Source of the DNA: Dyella thiooxydans
GTDB lineage: Bacteria; Pseudomonadota; Gammaproteobacteria; Xanthomonadales; Rhodanobacteraceae
NCBI RefSeq assembly: GCF_001641285.1
Contig: NZ_CP014841.1
Coordinates: 496,001 to 560,000 of the forward strand
Length of the DNA: 64,000 bases
Reading direction: 5' to 3'
In this document: piece by piece, positions 54,682 to 62,879 of the stretch
How positions within the stretch are numbered: position 1 is the stretch's first letter
Layout of the letters: each line of letters opens with the position of its first letter
Notes under the pieces: generated by a model
Told to the model about the DNA's origin: nothing
The model's input: the letters and a program-made list of their open reading frames with translations, nothing else
The model's database searches: none
Made by a program: the position numbers and the translations under genes

Positions 54682-54771
54682 ATGTCCGATGCCAGCGAAC
54701 GAGAGCTTTCGACCGTAGTAGCCGGGGTGCGATGTGGCGGCCTGAAGCGCCCGAGCACCGGGGTTGCATGA
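54682..54771 (+). pseudogene. Vestigial effector start between the two immunity genes
   Basis: The ribosome-binding site and the first codons (MSDASERE) match the start of the effector gene at 55706 (MSHASERE). The frame then runs into unrelated sequence and stops after 29 residues. It shows that the duplication included the start of the effector gene, the rest of which was lost or never copied. Confidence 0.7.
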
Positions 54772-54779
54772 AATCTGCC

Positions 54780-55682
54780 ATGGGACGGCGTATGTCGCGA
54801 AACGTGTTTGCCCTTGCCGGGCTTCTGATGAGCCTGCTGCTTGCCGGCTGTGGCCCGGACACGCCGGCGAGCCACTCGCGCTACGGGTTGGGCACGTATT
54901 TCAGGGATCCGCGCGCACAGGCGCTGGCGCTCGCCGCGGAGCAGGGCGATGCCGCGCAGGTGCGGCACCTGATGAAGGACGAGCACGTCGATCCGGACCG
55001 TTACTTCAGCGTGGACGACAGCGGCATGCCGCTGATCGGGTGGCCGATCTACACGCACAACCCGGCGGGCCTGAAGGCGCTGCTGGACAACGGCGCCGAT
55101 CCGAACGCACGCAAGCCGGGAAAACACTCCAAGCACTATGCCGACGGCAGCGGCGGCACCTACTTCGACTACGACAACGCCATGGTACTCGCGGCCACCG
55201 AGAAGGACCCGGTCTACCTGAAGCTGCTGCTCGACCACGGTGGCGACCCGAACACGCGCAACGCGAACGACGAGCCGCTGCTGTTCCAGGCGTTCATCTG
55301 GCACAACCAGTGGCAGAACCTGCAGTTGCTGGTGGAGCGCGGGGCGGACGTCAACGACACCAGTCGGGGTACGTCGATCCTGTTGGACTACACCTCGCGG
55401 GGGGGATTCAGGCAGGCGTATTGGCTGCTTCAACATGGCGCGGATCCGGAGGCCGTGGGCGACCTGCTGAAGCAGCCGCCTCCGCCGGCGCCGAAGCGCA
55501 ATCTGATCGTCGAGGATGTCTTCTGGCACCCGGGCAATCCGGACGACCCGACCTGGCAGCGCAAGTGCCAGCAGTGGTTCCTCGCCCACGGCTACAAGCG
55601 TCCGCCGATGCCGAAGGATTATCGCGACATGCGCAAGAATCTCGGCTTTCCCTACGAGGAAAAAGACATTCCCCTGCTTTGA
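54780..55682 (+). CDS. Ankyrin-repeat lipoprotein, probable immunity protein (copy B)
   Basis: A 300-residue protein almost identical to copy A, with intact lipobox LLLAGC (Cys24), so it should be anchored in the envelope facing the periplasm. Four or five ankyrin repeats make up the mature protein, and the C-terminal region (PDDPTWQRKCQQWF...KDIPLL) is shared. It ends 23 bases before the effector gene, in the same transcript. Known immunity proteins of type IV killing systems are periplasmic lipoproteins, which fits. Confidence 0.88.
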   Translation: MGRRMSRNVFALAGLLMSLLLAGCGPDTPASHSRYGLGTYFRDPRAQALALAAEQGDAAQVRHLMKDEHVDPDRYFSVDDSGMPLIGWPIYTHNPAGLKALLDNGADPNARKPGKHSKHYADGSGGTYFDYDNAMVLAATEKDPVYLKLLLDHGGDPNTRNANDEPLLFQAFIWHNQWQNLQLLVERGADVNDTSRGTSILLDYTSRGGFRQAYWLLQHGADPEAVGDLLKQPPPPAPKRNLIVEDVFWHPGNPDDPTWQRKCQQWFLAHGYKRPPMPKDYRDMRKNLGFPYEEKDIPLL

Positions 55683-55705
55683 CACACGCGATCAAGGAGT
55701 GATCC

Positions 55706-58003
55706 ATGTCCCATGCCAGCGAACGCGAGGCACTGCTCGGCCAACTGCAACGGGACGGAAGTCCTGCCGCCCAGGCGGGAGCGGCCAAGCTTCAGAAGCT
55801 CTACCACGACCGCCAGATGGCGGATCTGGCGACCGACGCCTACGCCTCGGCCAGGCATGAGGGGCAACCGCCACACGGCTGGTTGCGGGCCACCGAACAT
55901 CCGGAGCTGCTCGCACGCTATGCCAGCTCGCTGGGTATTTCGACCAAGGAGCTGCTCGACCAACTGCAGCCGGAGAGTTCGGGCTTTCGCGCCGAGATCT
56001 ATCTTCCGGATTCGTCGGTGCTGGGGCCGGGCTGCAAGCCGGTACTCGCATTCAAGGGATCGTCCGGGGAGGTGTTGACCCCTTCGGGCCTGCGTGACAC
56101 CACGGCCGAGGATTTCGTCGCCAACAATTTCCCGCAGTCGGTGGGGCTGGAAACCGACTATTACGATCGCGCAATGCGCATGGCGACTTACCTGCAAGAT
56201 CGCGGCCTCGACTTCGAACTCACCGGACACAGCCTCGCCGGCGGCATGGCCTCGGCGGCTTCGGCGGTTACCGGCCTGCCGGCGACCACCTTCAACGCCG
56301 CCGGCCTGCATCTGCAAACCGCCCTGCGATTCGCGGAGCAGAACGGCTTGCCGGTGTACGACGTGAGCCACCGCATCACCGCCTACCAGGTGCAGGGCGA
56401 GCTGCTCAGCAACGGCGTGCAGGACAACATCCACGGCATGGACGCCAACCAGCGGAGCGAACTCGGTGGCGTGCTGCGCGACACCTGTCGGTTGCTACGG
56501 CAGGTGCCCGAGGCCCGCAACCTGCTGGAGAACCGCCTGATGGACGGCATCCCCACGGCGGAGCAGGCGACCGTGCGCGCGTTCGTCGACACCGTGGCCA
56601 CCGGCGATACCGACAAGCTGCTGCGCGAGTTGCCGTTGGCCGCCGGTGAGGTTCCGCCGCTGCTGGCACCGATGCGCCGGCTGGATCCGAACGATCCGAG
56701 CAGCCAGCTGGTGGCCCGCAACCACGCGCTGTCGCTGCCCGAACTCACCCTGTTGGCCGGGCCGGTGCTGGAGGCCGCCAACGCGGCGGCGCGCGGTGCC
56801 GACCTGGGGCGGCAGGGCGGCGAGCTGATCGCCGCTGGCGGCCACCGGGTGCATCAGGGGCTGGACCAGCTGAGCAGCGGCGTGCGCGCCACCGCCGACC
56901 GGGCCGGTGCGTTGGCCAACCAGGCGACCCGCTGGGGTGGTGGCTTCCTGCAGGATGGGGAGCGAGTCGCCGGCGAGGTGCTGGCGCAGGGGCGCGAAGC
57001 CTCCTCCCACGTGCAGGCCGGCCTGGACGAGGCGGTCGGGCACGCGCGCGATGTCGGCGCCGAGATCGACGCCGGCGTGCTTCGCGGGATCGGGCGAATA
57101 CTGCCCGATGGGGCGAGGCAGTGGATGGACCACCAGGCGGACCGGATCGATACCGCAGGCGACCGCGCGCTTGCGCAGGCGCACTCCGGGGCGGCAGCCA
57201 GTCTGCGCGACGGCCGCGCGGATGCCGATGCCATCCGCAGCCAGGTCCGGGCGGCCGCGGCCGCCACGGGGCAGGGTGCGGCGGCGCTGGGAGCACTCCA
57301 GCAACGGACAGCGATACAGGCCGGGGACCTGGCAGCATCGGGCATCGCCTTCGGCGGACGCGCCGTGGACGAGGTCACCGGACACGCGCCGCTGGCCGGC
57401 GCCGCGCTGGGCGGTGCGCCCGCTGCGGCGCCCACCGTGCTCGGTTCGGCGATCCTGGCCCGCTTCGGGGGCAGCGAGGCGATGCATGAGGCATTCGAAC
57501 GACACCTGATGTCCGCCACCGTCCTGCCCAGCATGGACAAGCGCATCGAGAACGTGGAGCAGGAGGCGCGGCAGCTGCTGCGTCAGCATGCGGTGACCCA
57601 GCCAGCCGCGCCGCGGCTCGACGATCCGTCGCATCCGGGGCATGCGATGTTCCGGCAGATCCGGGGTCACGTGCACGACATCGACGTGGCGATGGGCCGC
57701 ACGCCCGACGCCCGCAGCGACAACCTGTCGGGCCAGCTTGCGGTGGCTTCGCATGCGGCCGGACTCAGCCGCGTGGATGCGGTGGCGATGAGTGACGATG
57801 GCGCCCGGGCATTCGCCGTGCAGGAGCGTACGCCGCGCGTGCTGAGCCTGGTGGCGCAGGTCGACACGCTGGAGGCGGTGCGCACGCCGCTGGCGCAGAG
57901 CAGCGCCGCCTGGCTCGCGCTGCCGGCCGCGTCGGCACCCGGGCGGCCCCAGGCAACACCCACGATGGCGGTAGTTCACCCTCAGCCTTCGCCTGCCATG
58001 TAG
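55706..58003 (+). CDS. Lipase-like effector with C-terminal XVIPCD-like secretion domain
   Basis: A 765-residue protein. Residues ~80-260 are a lipase class 3-like domain with nucleophile motif GHSLAGG (Ser176) preceded by KPVLAFKGSSGEV, a typical lipase-3 core. Residues ~370-600 are Ala/Gly/Asp-rich helical sequence. From ~635 the sequence PSHPGHAMFRQIRGHV, LSRVDAVAMSDDGARAFAVQ and TPLAQSSAAWL resembles the XVIPCD domain that recruits toxins to VirD4 of the Xanthomonadales killing T4SS. There is no N-terminal signal peptide. AAGGAG precedes ATG 55706. Probable role: membrane-lipid-degrading toxin injected into rivals. Confidence 0.85.
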   Translation: MSHASEREALLGQLQRDGSPAAQAGAAKLQKLYHDRQMADLATDAYASARHEGQPPHGWLRATEHPELLARYASSLGISTKELLDQLQPESSGFRAEIYLPDSSVLGPGCKPVLAFKGSSGEVLTPSGLRDTTAEDFVANNFPQSVGLETDYYDRAMRMATYLQDRGLDFELTGHSLAGGMASAASAVTGLPATTFNAAGLHLQTALRFAEQNGLPVYDVSHRITAYQVQGELLSNGVQDNIHGMDANQRSELGGVLRDTCRLLRQVPEARNLLENRLMDGIPTAEQATVRAFVDTVATGDTDKLLRELPLAAGEVPPLLAPMRRLDPNDPSSQLVARNHALSLPELTLLAGPVLEAANAAARGADLGRQGGELIAAGGHRVHQGLDQLSSGVRATADRAGALANQATRWGGGFLQDGERVAGEVLAQGREASSHVQAGLDEAVGHARDVGAEIDAGVLRGIGRILPDGARQWMDHQADRIDTAGDRALAQAHSGAAASLRDGRADADAIRSQVRAAAAATGQGAAALGALQQRTAIQAGDLAASGIAFGGRAVDEVTGHAPLAGAALGGAPAAAPTVLGSAILARFGGSEAMHEAFERHLMSATVLPSMDKRIENVEQEARQLLRQHAVTQPAAPRLDDPSHPGHAMFRQIRGHVHDIDVAMGRTPDARSDNLSGQLAVASHAAGLSRVDAVAMSDDGARAFAVQERTPRVLSLVAQVDTLEAVRTPLAQSSAAWLALPAASAPGRPQATPTMAVVHPQPSPAM

Positions 58004-58005
58004 CG

Positions 58006-58029
58006 CGGGCGGGACCGCGTTCCCGCCCG
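58006..58029 (+). terminator. Hairpin after the effector gene
   Basis: CGGGCGGGA pairs with TCCCGCCCG around a 6-base loop, 3 bases after the effector stop. The stem is perfect and GC-rich, but no T-run follows, so termination may be partial. Confidence 0.55.
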
Positions 58030-58089
58030 TGGCATCCGGTGGTTGCATATTCCCCAGATCTTGCGGCCGGGCGGTCCGCCCCGGAAAAG

Positions 58090-58118
58090 GCGGCGATCCC
58101 CGTCACGGGGATCGCCGC
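58090..58118 (-). terminator. Hairpin after the secreted-protein gene
   Basis: GCGGCGATCCCC and GGGGATCGCCGC form a perfect 12-bp stem with a 5-base loop. On the minus strand it lies 6 bases after the stop of the gene ending at 58125 and is followed by CTTTTCC, as in an intrinsic terminator. Confidence 0.7.
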
Positions 58119-58124
58119 GGGGTG

Positions 58125-59336
58125 TCACTCGGCCGGCACCGGGTTGTTGTGTACGTATTCGATGACCGCCCGCGCGTCGTCTGCCGCCTGGGTGAAGGCA
58201 TCGAGCTGCGTACCCGAGTAGGTTTCGCCGCCGAAGACCGCATCGATGATCGGTGCGGTCACGGAGGTGTAGGTGCCGTCGCCGTTGCTCTTGAGGTACG
58301 TCACCGTACCGGTGTACGTCGCACTGCGGTCGTAGGTCACCTTGGTGAAATCGACATAGTCCTTGCCGTCGGCGCCCACCAGGGGCGTGCTACCGGTGAC
58401 GCCGAGGATCGAGTCGGTGTAGACGACCACGTCGTCGTTGATCGAACCGGCCTTGTCGGATGCGGCAGCCAGGAACGAGGCCGCCTGCAGCATGTCGCTG
58501 TTGGTCACGGTCTTGTTGACCAGGAACGACAGGTTTCCGAGCGAGACGCCGTCCTTGGGCACGAAACCCGGCAGGTAGCCGTTGTTCAACAGGGCCTGGT
58601 AAAGGGCCAGGTTTTCCAGCGGCGAGTCGATCGTCTTGGCGACACCGTCGACAGTCGTCACGAGGCGGCCGGAGGCATCGGTGGTGATCGCGGTGGCGGC
58701 ATTCAGCGCCGCGATCGCCTCGTCGTAGGACTTGTCGATCACCTTCGACGGCGAGCGCGAGACGCTGAGCCGGCTGAACTCCACCGGTACCACCAGGTTC
58801 TCCGAGCCCGCCACGATGTCGCCTTCCGGGGTCAGCGGAATCGGATTGCCATCCGCGTCGAGGGGCTGCACGTGGCCGTACTCGTCCAGGATGGGCAAGC
58901 CGTTGGCGTCGCGCAGGATCACGTTCAGGTCGCCGAGCAGATCACCTTTCTTGGTGCCGGCGCCCGCCGGCTTGCCGGTACTGGCCCGGCCGCCGCCGTA
59001 TTTCGGTCCGCGCCGATCCGAGCTCTCTTCCTCGGCGGCGGAAGTGCCACTGGAGCCGTGCAGCACCTTGGACTCGACCGACTTGCTGCCGCTGTTTCCA
59101 TGCGTCCCCGAGCTGCCGGTGTCGCCGCCGGAGCTCTTGCCCTTGCCCTTGCCCTTGGAGCCTTTGTCCTGGCTGCCGTGCGAGCCCGACGTGTGCGAGC
59201 TGCCGTGGGAATCCTGCGCCGAGGCCGGGGCGATCGGCGACCATGCCGCGTGTGGTGCCGCGAGAGCGGCGAGCAGGGTCAGTCCGGCCAGGCCGACGAT
59301 GAGTTTCTTGCGTTGAACCACGTATTGCGTGTTCAT
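58125..59336 (-). CDS. Secreted protein with low-complexity N-terminal region
   Basis: A 403-residue protein with a signal peptide (LIVGLAGLTLLAALAAPHAAW). Residues ~45-130 are Ser/Gly/His/Lys-rich and likely disordered (SQDKGSKGKGKGKSS). The rest is a soluble domain with many Asp/Thr/Gly (TYTGTVTYLKSNGDGTYTSV) and no recognised fold. Start 59336 has AGGAG upstream. It is on the same strand as, and 124 bases downstream of, the outer-membrane protein gene, so the two may be expressed together. Function unknown; a surface or matrix role is possible. Confidence 0.75.
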   Translation of the reverse strand: MNTQYVVQRKKLIVGLAGLTLLAALAAPHAAWSPIAPASAQDSHGSSHTSGSHGSQDKGSKGKGKGKSSGGDTGSSGTHGNSGSKSVESKVLHGSSGTSAAEEESSDRRGPKYGGGRASTGKPAGAGTKKGDLLGDLNVILRDANGLPILDEYGHVQPLDADGNPIPLTPEGDIVAGSENLVVPVEFSRLSVSRSPSKVIDKSYDEAIAALNAATAITTDASGRLVTTVDGVAKTIDSPLENLALYQALLNNGYLPGFVPKDGVSLGNLSFLVNKTVTNSDMLQAASFLAAASDKAGSINDDVVVYTDSILGVTGSTPLVGADGKDYVDFTKVTYDRSATYTGTVTYLKSNGDGTYTSVTAPIIDAVFGGETYSGTQLDAFTQAADDARAVIEYVHNNPVPAE

Positions 59337-59460
59337 GTCGTTCTCCTGATGCATGGGGGTGAAAGCCGTGGCCTGCGCCCGAGCCACGGTGAAACGCCAG
59401 GTCGTGAGCGGGCGCATGCCCTGGCCATCGGCGCTCACGGGGTTGCTGCCTGTCCGTCGA

Positions 59461-61995
59461 TCAAAAGCGCACGCCTATCCCGATGCGTGCGAGGTACTGC
59501 CAATGGATGAAGCGCAGCTGGTCCGCCTGGGCCTGTGCGGTGGTGAAGGCGATGGCGTCATAGCGGGTCGCCGCGTAATCCAGGCGCACGAAGGCGGCCT
59601 TCCACAACGGCGCCTCGATGCCGATGCCGAACCGGTCGCCCCTGCGGGTGTCGTTGCGGTCCACCCACGCGCTGCTGTTCTCGCCCTTGACGTAGGTGGT
59701 GTGGAAGCGGCCGCGTACCCGGCCGGCACGCAGGTAGACGAGGGCACCGCGGTCGGTGGCATAGCCCAACCGGAGCGAGGCGCCGTAGCTGGCGCGCCCC
59801 TCGATGGAAAAGTCGCGTCCCCCTGGCTGCTTCTCGTGGTACCAGCCCGAGTCGCTCGCGTCGCCCTCGACTTCCACGCCCGCGTACATCGGTCCGAAGG
59901 CGTGCCCGTAACCCGCGAACGCGCCGAAGTCCATGCCGCGGCCGCCGAAGTCGGTGCGCAGGTTCGTTACGGGCGGAATCTCCGCCTGTCGCTGCACGGC
60001 GTCGAGCGTGCTTCCGAAGCGGTTGTCGCCGCCCTGGGCGCCGGCATAGAAGCCATCGAGCGTGTGTTCCATGCCGGCTTCCCGTGGCACGGCCGTCAGG
60101 CGCCAGCCCAGTCCGAACTGGAACTGTCCGGAGCTGTCCGCGAACCGGTCGCTGCCGCTTTCGTTGGCGACGTCGTAGCCACGGTAATGCGCCACGTCGT
60201 AGCGTGCCCGCGCGAACAGGTGGCGCGTCAGCGGGACGTCGATCCCCGCGCCGTAGGTGTTGCTCCAGCGCGTGTCGGATTGCGACGAGGCGGTTCCGTC
60301 CTCGACGGCATATGCGCTGTCGAAGCGCGTTCGCGTGCGGCCGGCGCTGGCGAACAGCAGGGCGTTTCCCGGCAGTATCGGACCAGCCAGCAGGGAAACG
60401 CTCGTATCGCGTCGCTGTTCGGTGGAGAAGATGCGGCTCGACGGGGTTTTCTCATGGGCCCAGTCGATCCTCGACGGAGCGATCATCGCCTCGGCGCCGA
60501 GATACCACCGGTCAAGCGAGAGTCCGTAGCCGACGAACACGGATCGCAGGTAGCCGCTGCCCGCGAAGTCGCCGCGGTAGGTGCCGTGCTCGCCGCGCGT
60601 CCCGGTGACCCGCGTATCGACGTTGCCGTAGCCGACGGCTGCGCCGAGATAGAGGTCGTGGGCGACGGCCGACCCTTCGGTCGTCGCAGCCGGCGCCCCA
60701 TCGCTCGCGAAGGCACGCGCCCCGCCGTCCATGCGCACGCCGAGATAGATCGCGTTCCGGTAGTAGGACGCGTCCGGAATGTTCGAGTGGCGCTGCAGCA
60801 GTTGATAGCTTGCATCGATCTGCCAGTACCGGTGCAGCCGGTAGCTCAGGCCGAAGCTGCCGTCGTACAGATCGTCCCGCCGTCCCAGGCCGCGGAACTC
60901 GCTTCGCGTGACGTCGACGCCGGCATGTGCGGAGAAGCGATCGCCGATGTCGCGGCTGATGTGCAGGCCGACGTTGGTGTCGAGGTAACCGGAGGCACCG
61001 GGAAGGGTGGTTTCCTGCGCCGAGCGGTCGACGGATGCATCCAGCGTCGTTTGTGGCGACATCTTCCACAGCACGCGGGCACCGACCGTCGGCGCGGTGA
61101 TCCTGGAAAGCCGGGGATCGGCATATCGCTGCGAGAGCCAGCCTGCGTAGAGCTCCCCGCGGACGCTGCGCGTGTCCCGGGTCGCCACGCCGATCACCCA
61201 GCTGTCGCCCCGGGAGTCGCGTCGATAGCCGTAATCGTCGATCTTACGCAGGTAGTTCCGCTCGTCGTAGGTACCCTGCACAAACAGATCGAGGTGTTGC
61301 GAGATGCCATAGCCGAGGCGCAGACCGACACCGACCACGTTGCGGCTCCGGTCGGTGTTGTCGATCGCCTCGCCGGCCGCGCTGGTGACATTGTTGAAGA
61401 TCAGGTGATCCAGCGTGGTGCCGACGGTCAGCGACACCGGGGACCAGCGTTGCGTCAGCCCGATATGCGCACTGGCGTCGGTAAACACGGTGGGCCGTTT
61501 GCCCAGTACGTCGTCCGGCGACGTGCGGTCCTCGTGGGCTCGGCTGTAGCCCAGCCCCCCGAAAATGTCCCCGTACGCATCGACGCGCTGCCTGCCGGTC
61601 GCGTCGATCTGGTAGTCGGTGCTGTTTTCGCTGGGGTAGTGGTGATAGCGCGTTTCGGTACCGCTCGCGGTCAGCGTGAGGCTTCGGCCTTCCCCCTGCT
61701 TTTGCACGCGCAATGACGGGGAGACCGAAAACAGTTCGTCGCCACGTGGCTGGTTGGGCGTCGCATAGACGTTGCTGTCGTAGGTGATTCCGGTCGAAAG
61801 CCCCGGGACGACCTTCCAGCCTGGGCCGGGGTCGGTGTCCGGGGCGGTCTGCGCGTCACTGCCGATCGACGGTCGCACGACGGATGGATCCGTTGTCTGT
61901 GCGAGCGCGGCGTCCTGCCATGAGACGGCCAGGGCCGCGGATATGGCGGCACACAGGATGCGTGCCGACCGTGCGTGGGCGTGCGGGTGTTTCAT
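59461..61995 (-). CDS. Outer-membrane protein with three predicted beta barrels
   Basis: An 844-residue protein with a signal peptide (ALAVSWQDAALAQ) and a terminal Phe (GIGVRF) as in outer-membrane proteins. Residues ~50-425 resemble a large barrel of the BBP2/capsule-associated type (GLSTGITYDSNVYA). Residues ~440-635 and ~645-844 are two further Omp-like barrels that resemble one another (YLGAEAMIAP...ARARYDVAHY and YAGVEVEGDA...VRLDYAATRY). ATG 61995 starts a His-rich signal sequence. It may export or anchor a polymer or the neighbouring secreted protein. Confidence 0.8.
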   Translation of the reverse strand: MKHPHAHARSARILCAAISAALAVSWQDAALAQTTDPSVVRPSIGSDAQTAPDTDPGPGWKVVPGLSTGITYDSNVYATPNQPRGDELFSVSPSLRVQKQGEGRSLTLTASGTETRYHHYPSENSTDYQIDATGRQRVDAYGDIFGGLGYSRAHEDRTSPDDVLGKRPTVFTDASAHIGLTQRWSPVSLTVGTTLDHLIFNNVTSAAGEAIDNTDRSRNVVGVGLRLGYGISQHLDLFVQGTYDERNYLRKIDDYGYRRDSRGDSWVIGVATRDTRSVRGELYAGWLSQRYADPRLSRITAPTVGARVLWKMSPQTTLDASVDRSAQETTLPGASGYLDTNVGLHISRDIGDRFSAHAGVDVTRSEFRGLGRRDDLYDGSFGLSYRLHRYWQIDASYQLLQRHSNIPDASYYRNAIYLGVRMDGGARAFASDGAPAATTEGSAVAHDLYLGAAVGYGNVDTRVTGTRGEHGTYRGDFAGSGYLRSVFVGYGLSLDRWYLGAEAMIAPSRIDWAHEKTPSSRIFSTEQRRDTSVSLLAGPILPGNALLFASAGRTRTRFDSAYAVEDGTASSQSDTRWSNTYGAGIDVPLTRHLFARARYDVAHYRGYDVANESGSDRFADSSGQFQFGLGWRLTAVPREAGMEHTLDGFYAGAQGGDNRFGSTLDAVQRQAEIPPVTNLRTDFGGRGMDFGAFAGYGHAFGPMYAGVEVEGDASDSGWYHEKQPGGRDFSIEGRASYGASLRLGYATDRGALVYLRAGRVRGRFHTTYVKGENSSAWVDRNDTRRGDRFGIGIEAPLWKAAFVRLDYAATRYDAIAFTTAQAQADQLRFIHWQYLARIGIGVRF

Positions 61996-62420
61996 ACCTT
62001 CCGCGTGCCCTGATTGAATCGCAAGTACATGTGTCGCCCCCTGTGGCTTGGGGGGCATGTTCGCGACGCGATCCGGCGGAGGATTTGACGCGCGTCAACT
62101 GATCCTGAAGGTCGGAGGAATCGTTGCTTTTGTTGATTCTGGTCAAGGTGTATGGGGCGCGTTCGTTTCTCCGGAGAGCTGCCCGGGAGTGGGGCTGTCG
62201 TGGGAGGTCGCAGCTTTCCGCGGCGCGCCTCCATCAGGGGCAGACGATGCGCGCCCCGGTGGGGGTGTGGCCGGGGTGGTCGGACCTGCTCGACGCGCGG
62301 CCGGGAAGAGGCTGTCCCGGACGCGACGGGTGCGCGAGTGGCGCATGCCCGGAAGCGCGTGTGGGGGGATTGCCTTTCCGCCAAGGGTCGGTCCGTAGCG
62401 CGTGGTGGGGAGGGTGATGC
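61996..62420. other. Intergenic region between divergent genes
   Basis: These 425 bases separate the divergent outer-membrane-protein and MerR genes. Short open frames are present on both strands but none has a ribosome-binding site and plausible composition. No terminator or repeat was recognised. The MerR promoter begins at 62421. Confidence 0.5.
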
Positions 62421-62452
62421 TTGACTCTAGACCTGACTCAAGGGTCTAGACT
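62421..62452 (+). promoter_or_regulatory. MerR-type promoter/operator
   Basis: TTGACT (-35) at 62421 and TAGACT (-10) at 62447 are separated by 20 bases, longer than the normal 17, as MerR-family promoters require. Between them lies the dyad CTAGACC-N9-GGTCTAG, the expected operator. The -10 ends 7 bases before the start codon, so the transcript may be almost leaderless. Confidence 0.8.
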
Positions 62453-62459
62453 TCCGGGC

Positions 62460-62879
62460 ATGGACACGAATGCTCCCCTCACCATCGGAGCCGTCGCCAG
62501 GCGCGCCGGCGTTCCCATCGACACCATCCGCTACTACGAGCGCGAAGGGCTGCTGCCCGAACCGCTGCGCCGCGCCTCCGGCTACCGCAGCTACGGCGAG
62601 AGTGCGGTGGCGCAGTTGCGCTTCATCCGGCGCGCCAAGGATCTCGGCTTCACGCTGGAGGAGATCCGCGAGCTGTTGGCACTGTCGCGTGACCGCCAGC
62701 GCGGCGTGAAGGCGGTGAAGCAGCGTGCGCAGCAGCGGCTGGCGGCGATCGAGGCGCGCATCGCCGAGCTGCAGCGCGTGCGCGACGGCCTGGTGGAGCT
62801 GGTCGCCTCGTGCCCTGGGCATGGCGCGCCCGAGCAGTGTCCGATCCTGCGCGCGCTCAACGACGGGGAGAGTGCCTGA
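62460..62879 (+). CDS. MerR-family regulator, CueR-like copper sensor
   Basis: A 139-residue MerR protein. The N-terminal winged helix is VARRAGVPIDTIRYYEREGLL. The metal site resembles CueR: two cysteines in SCPGHGAPEQCPIL near the C-terminus. CueR distorts the long spacer of its own promoter when Cu(I) binds. ATG 62460 places the start 8 bases after the -10 element. It overlaps the P-type ATPase start by one base, so the two form an autoregulated copper operon. Confidence 0.88.
   Translation: MDTNAPLTIGAVARRAGVPIDTIRYYEREGLLPEPLRRASGYRSYGESAVAQLRFIRRAKDLGFTLEEIRELLALSRDRQRGVKAVKQRAQQRLAAIEARIAELQRVRDGLVELVASCPGHGAPEQCPILRALNDGESA

Larger units (their letters stand above)
53754..55729 (+). 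repeat. Tandem duplication of the immunity gene and start of the effector gene
   Basis: Two direct copies, the first at 53754-54705 and the second at 54775-55729. They share the leader CTGCCATGGGACGGCG, the whole lipoprotein gene and the first bases of the following gene. The offset is 1021 bases at the start and 1024 at the end, because the second copy has one extra codon. The copies are mostly identical but differ at scattered positions. The first copy's effector start diverges after eight codons. Confidence 0.88.
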
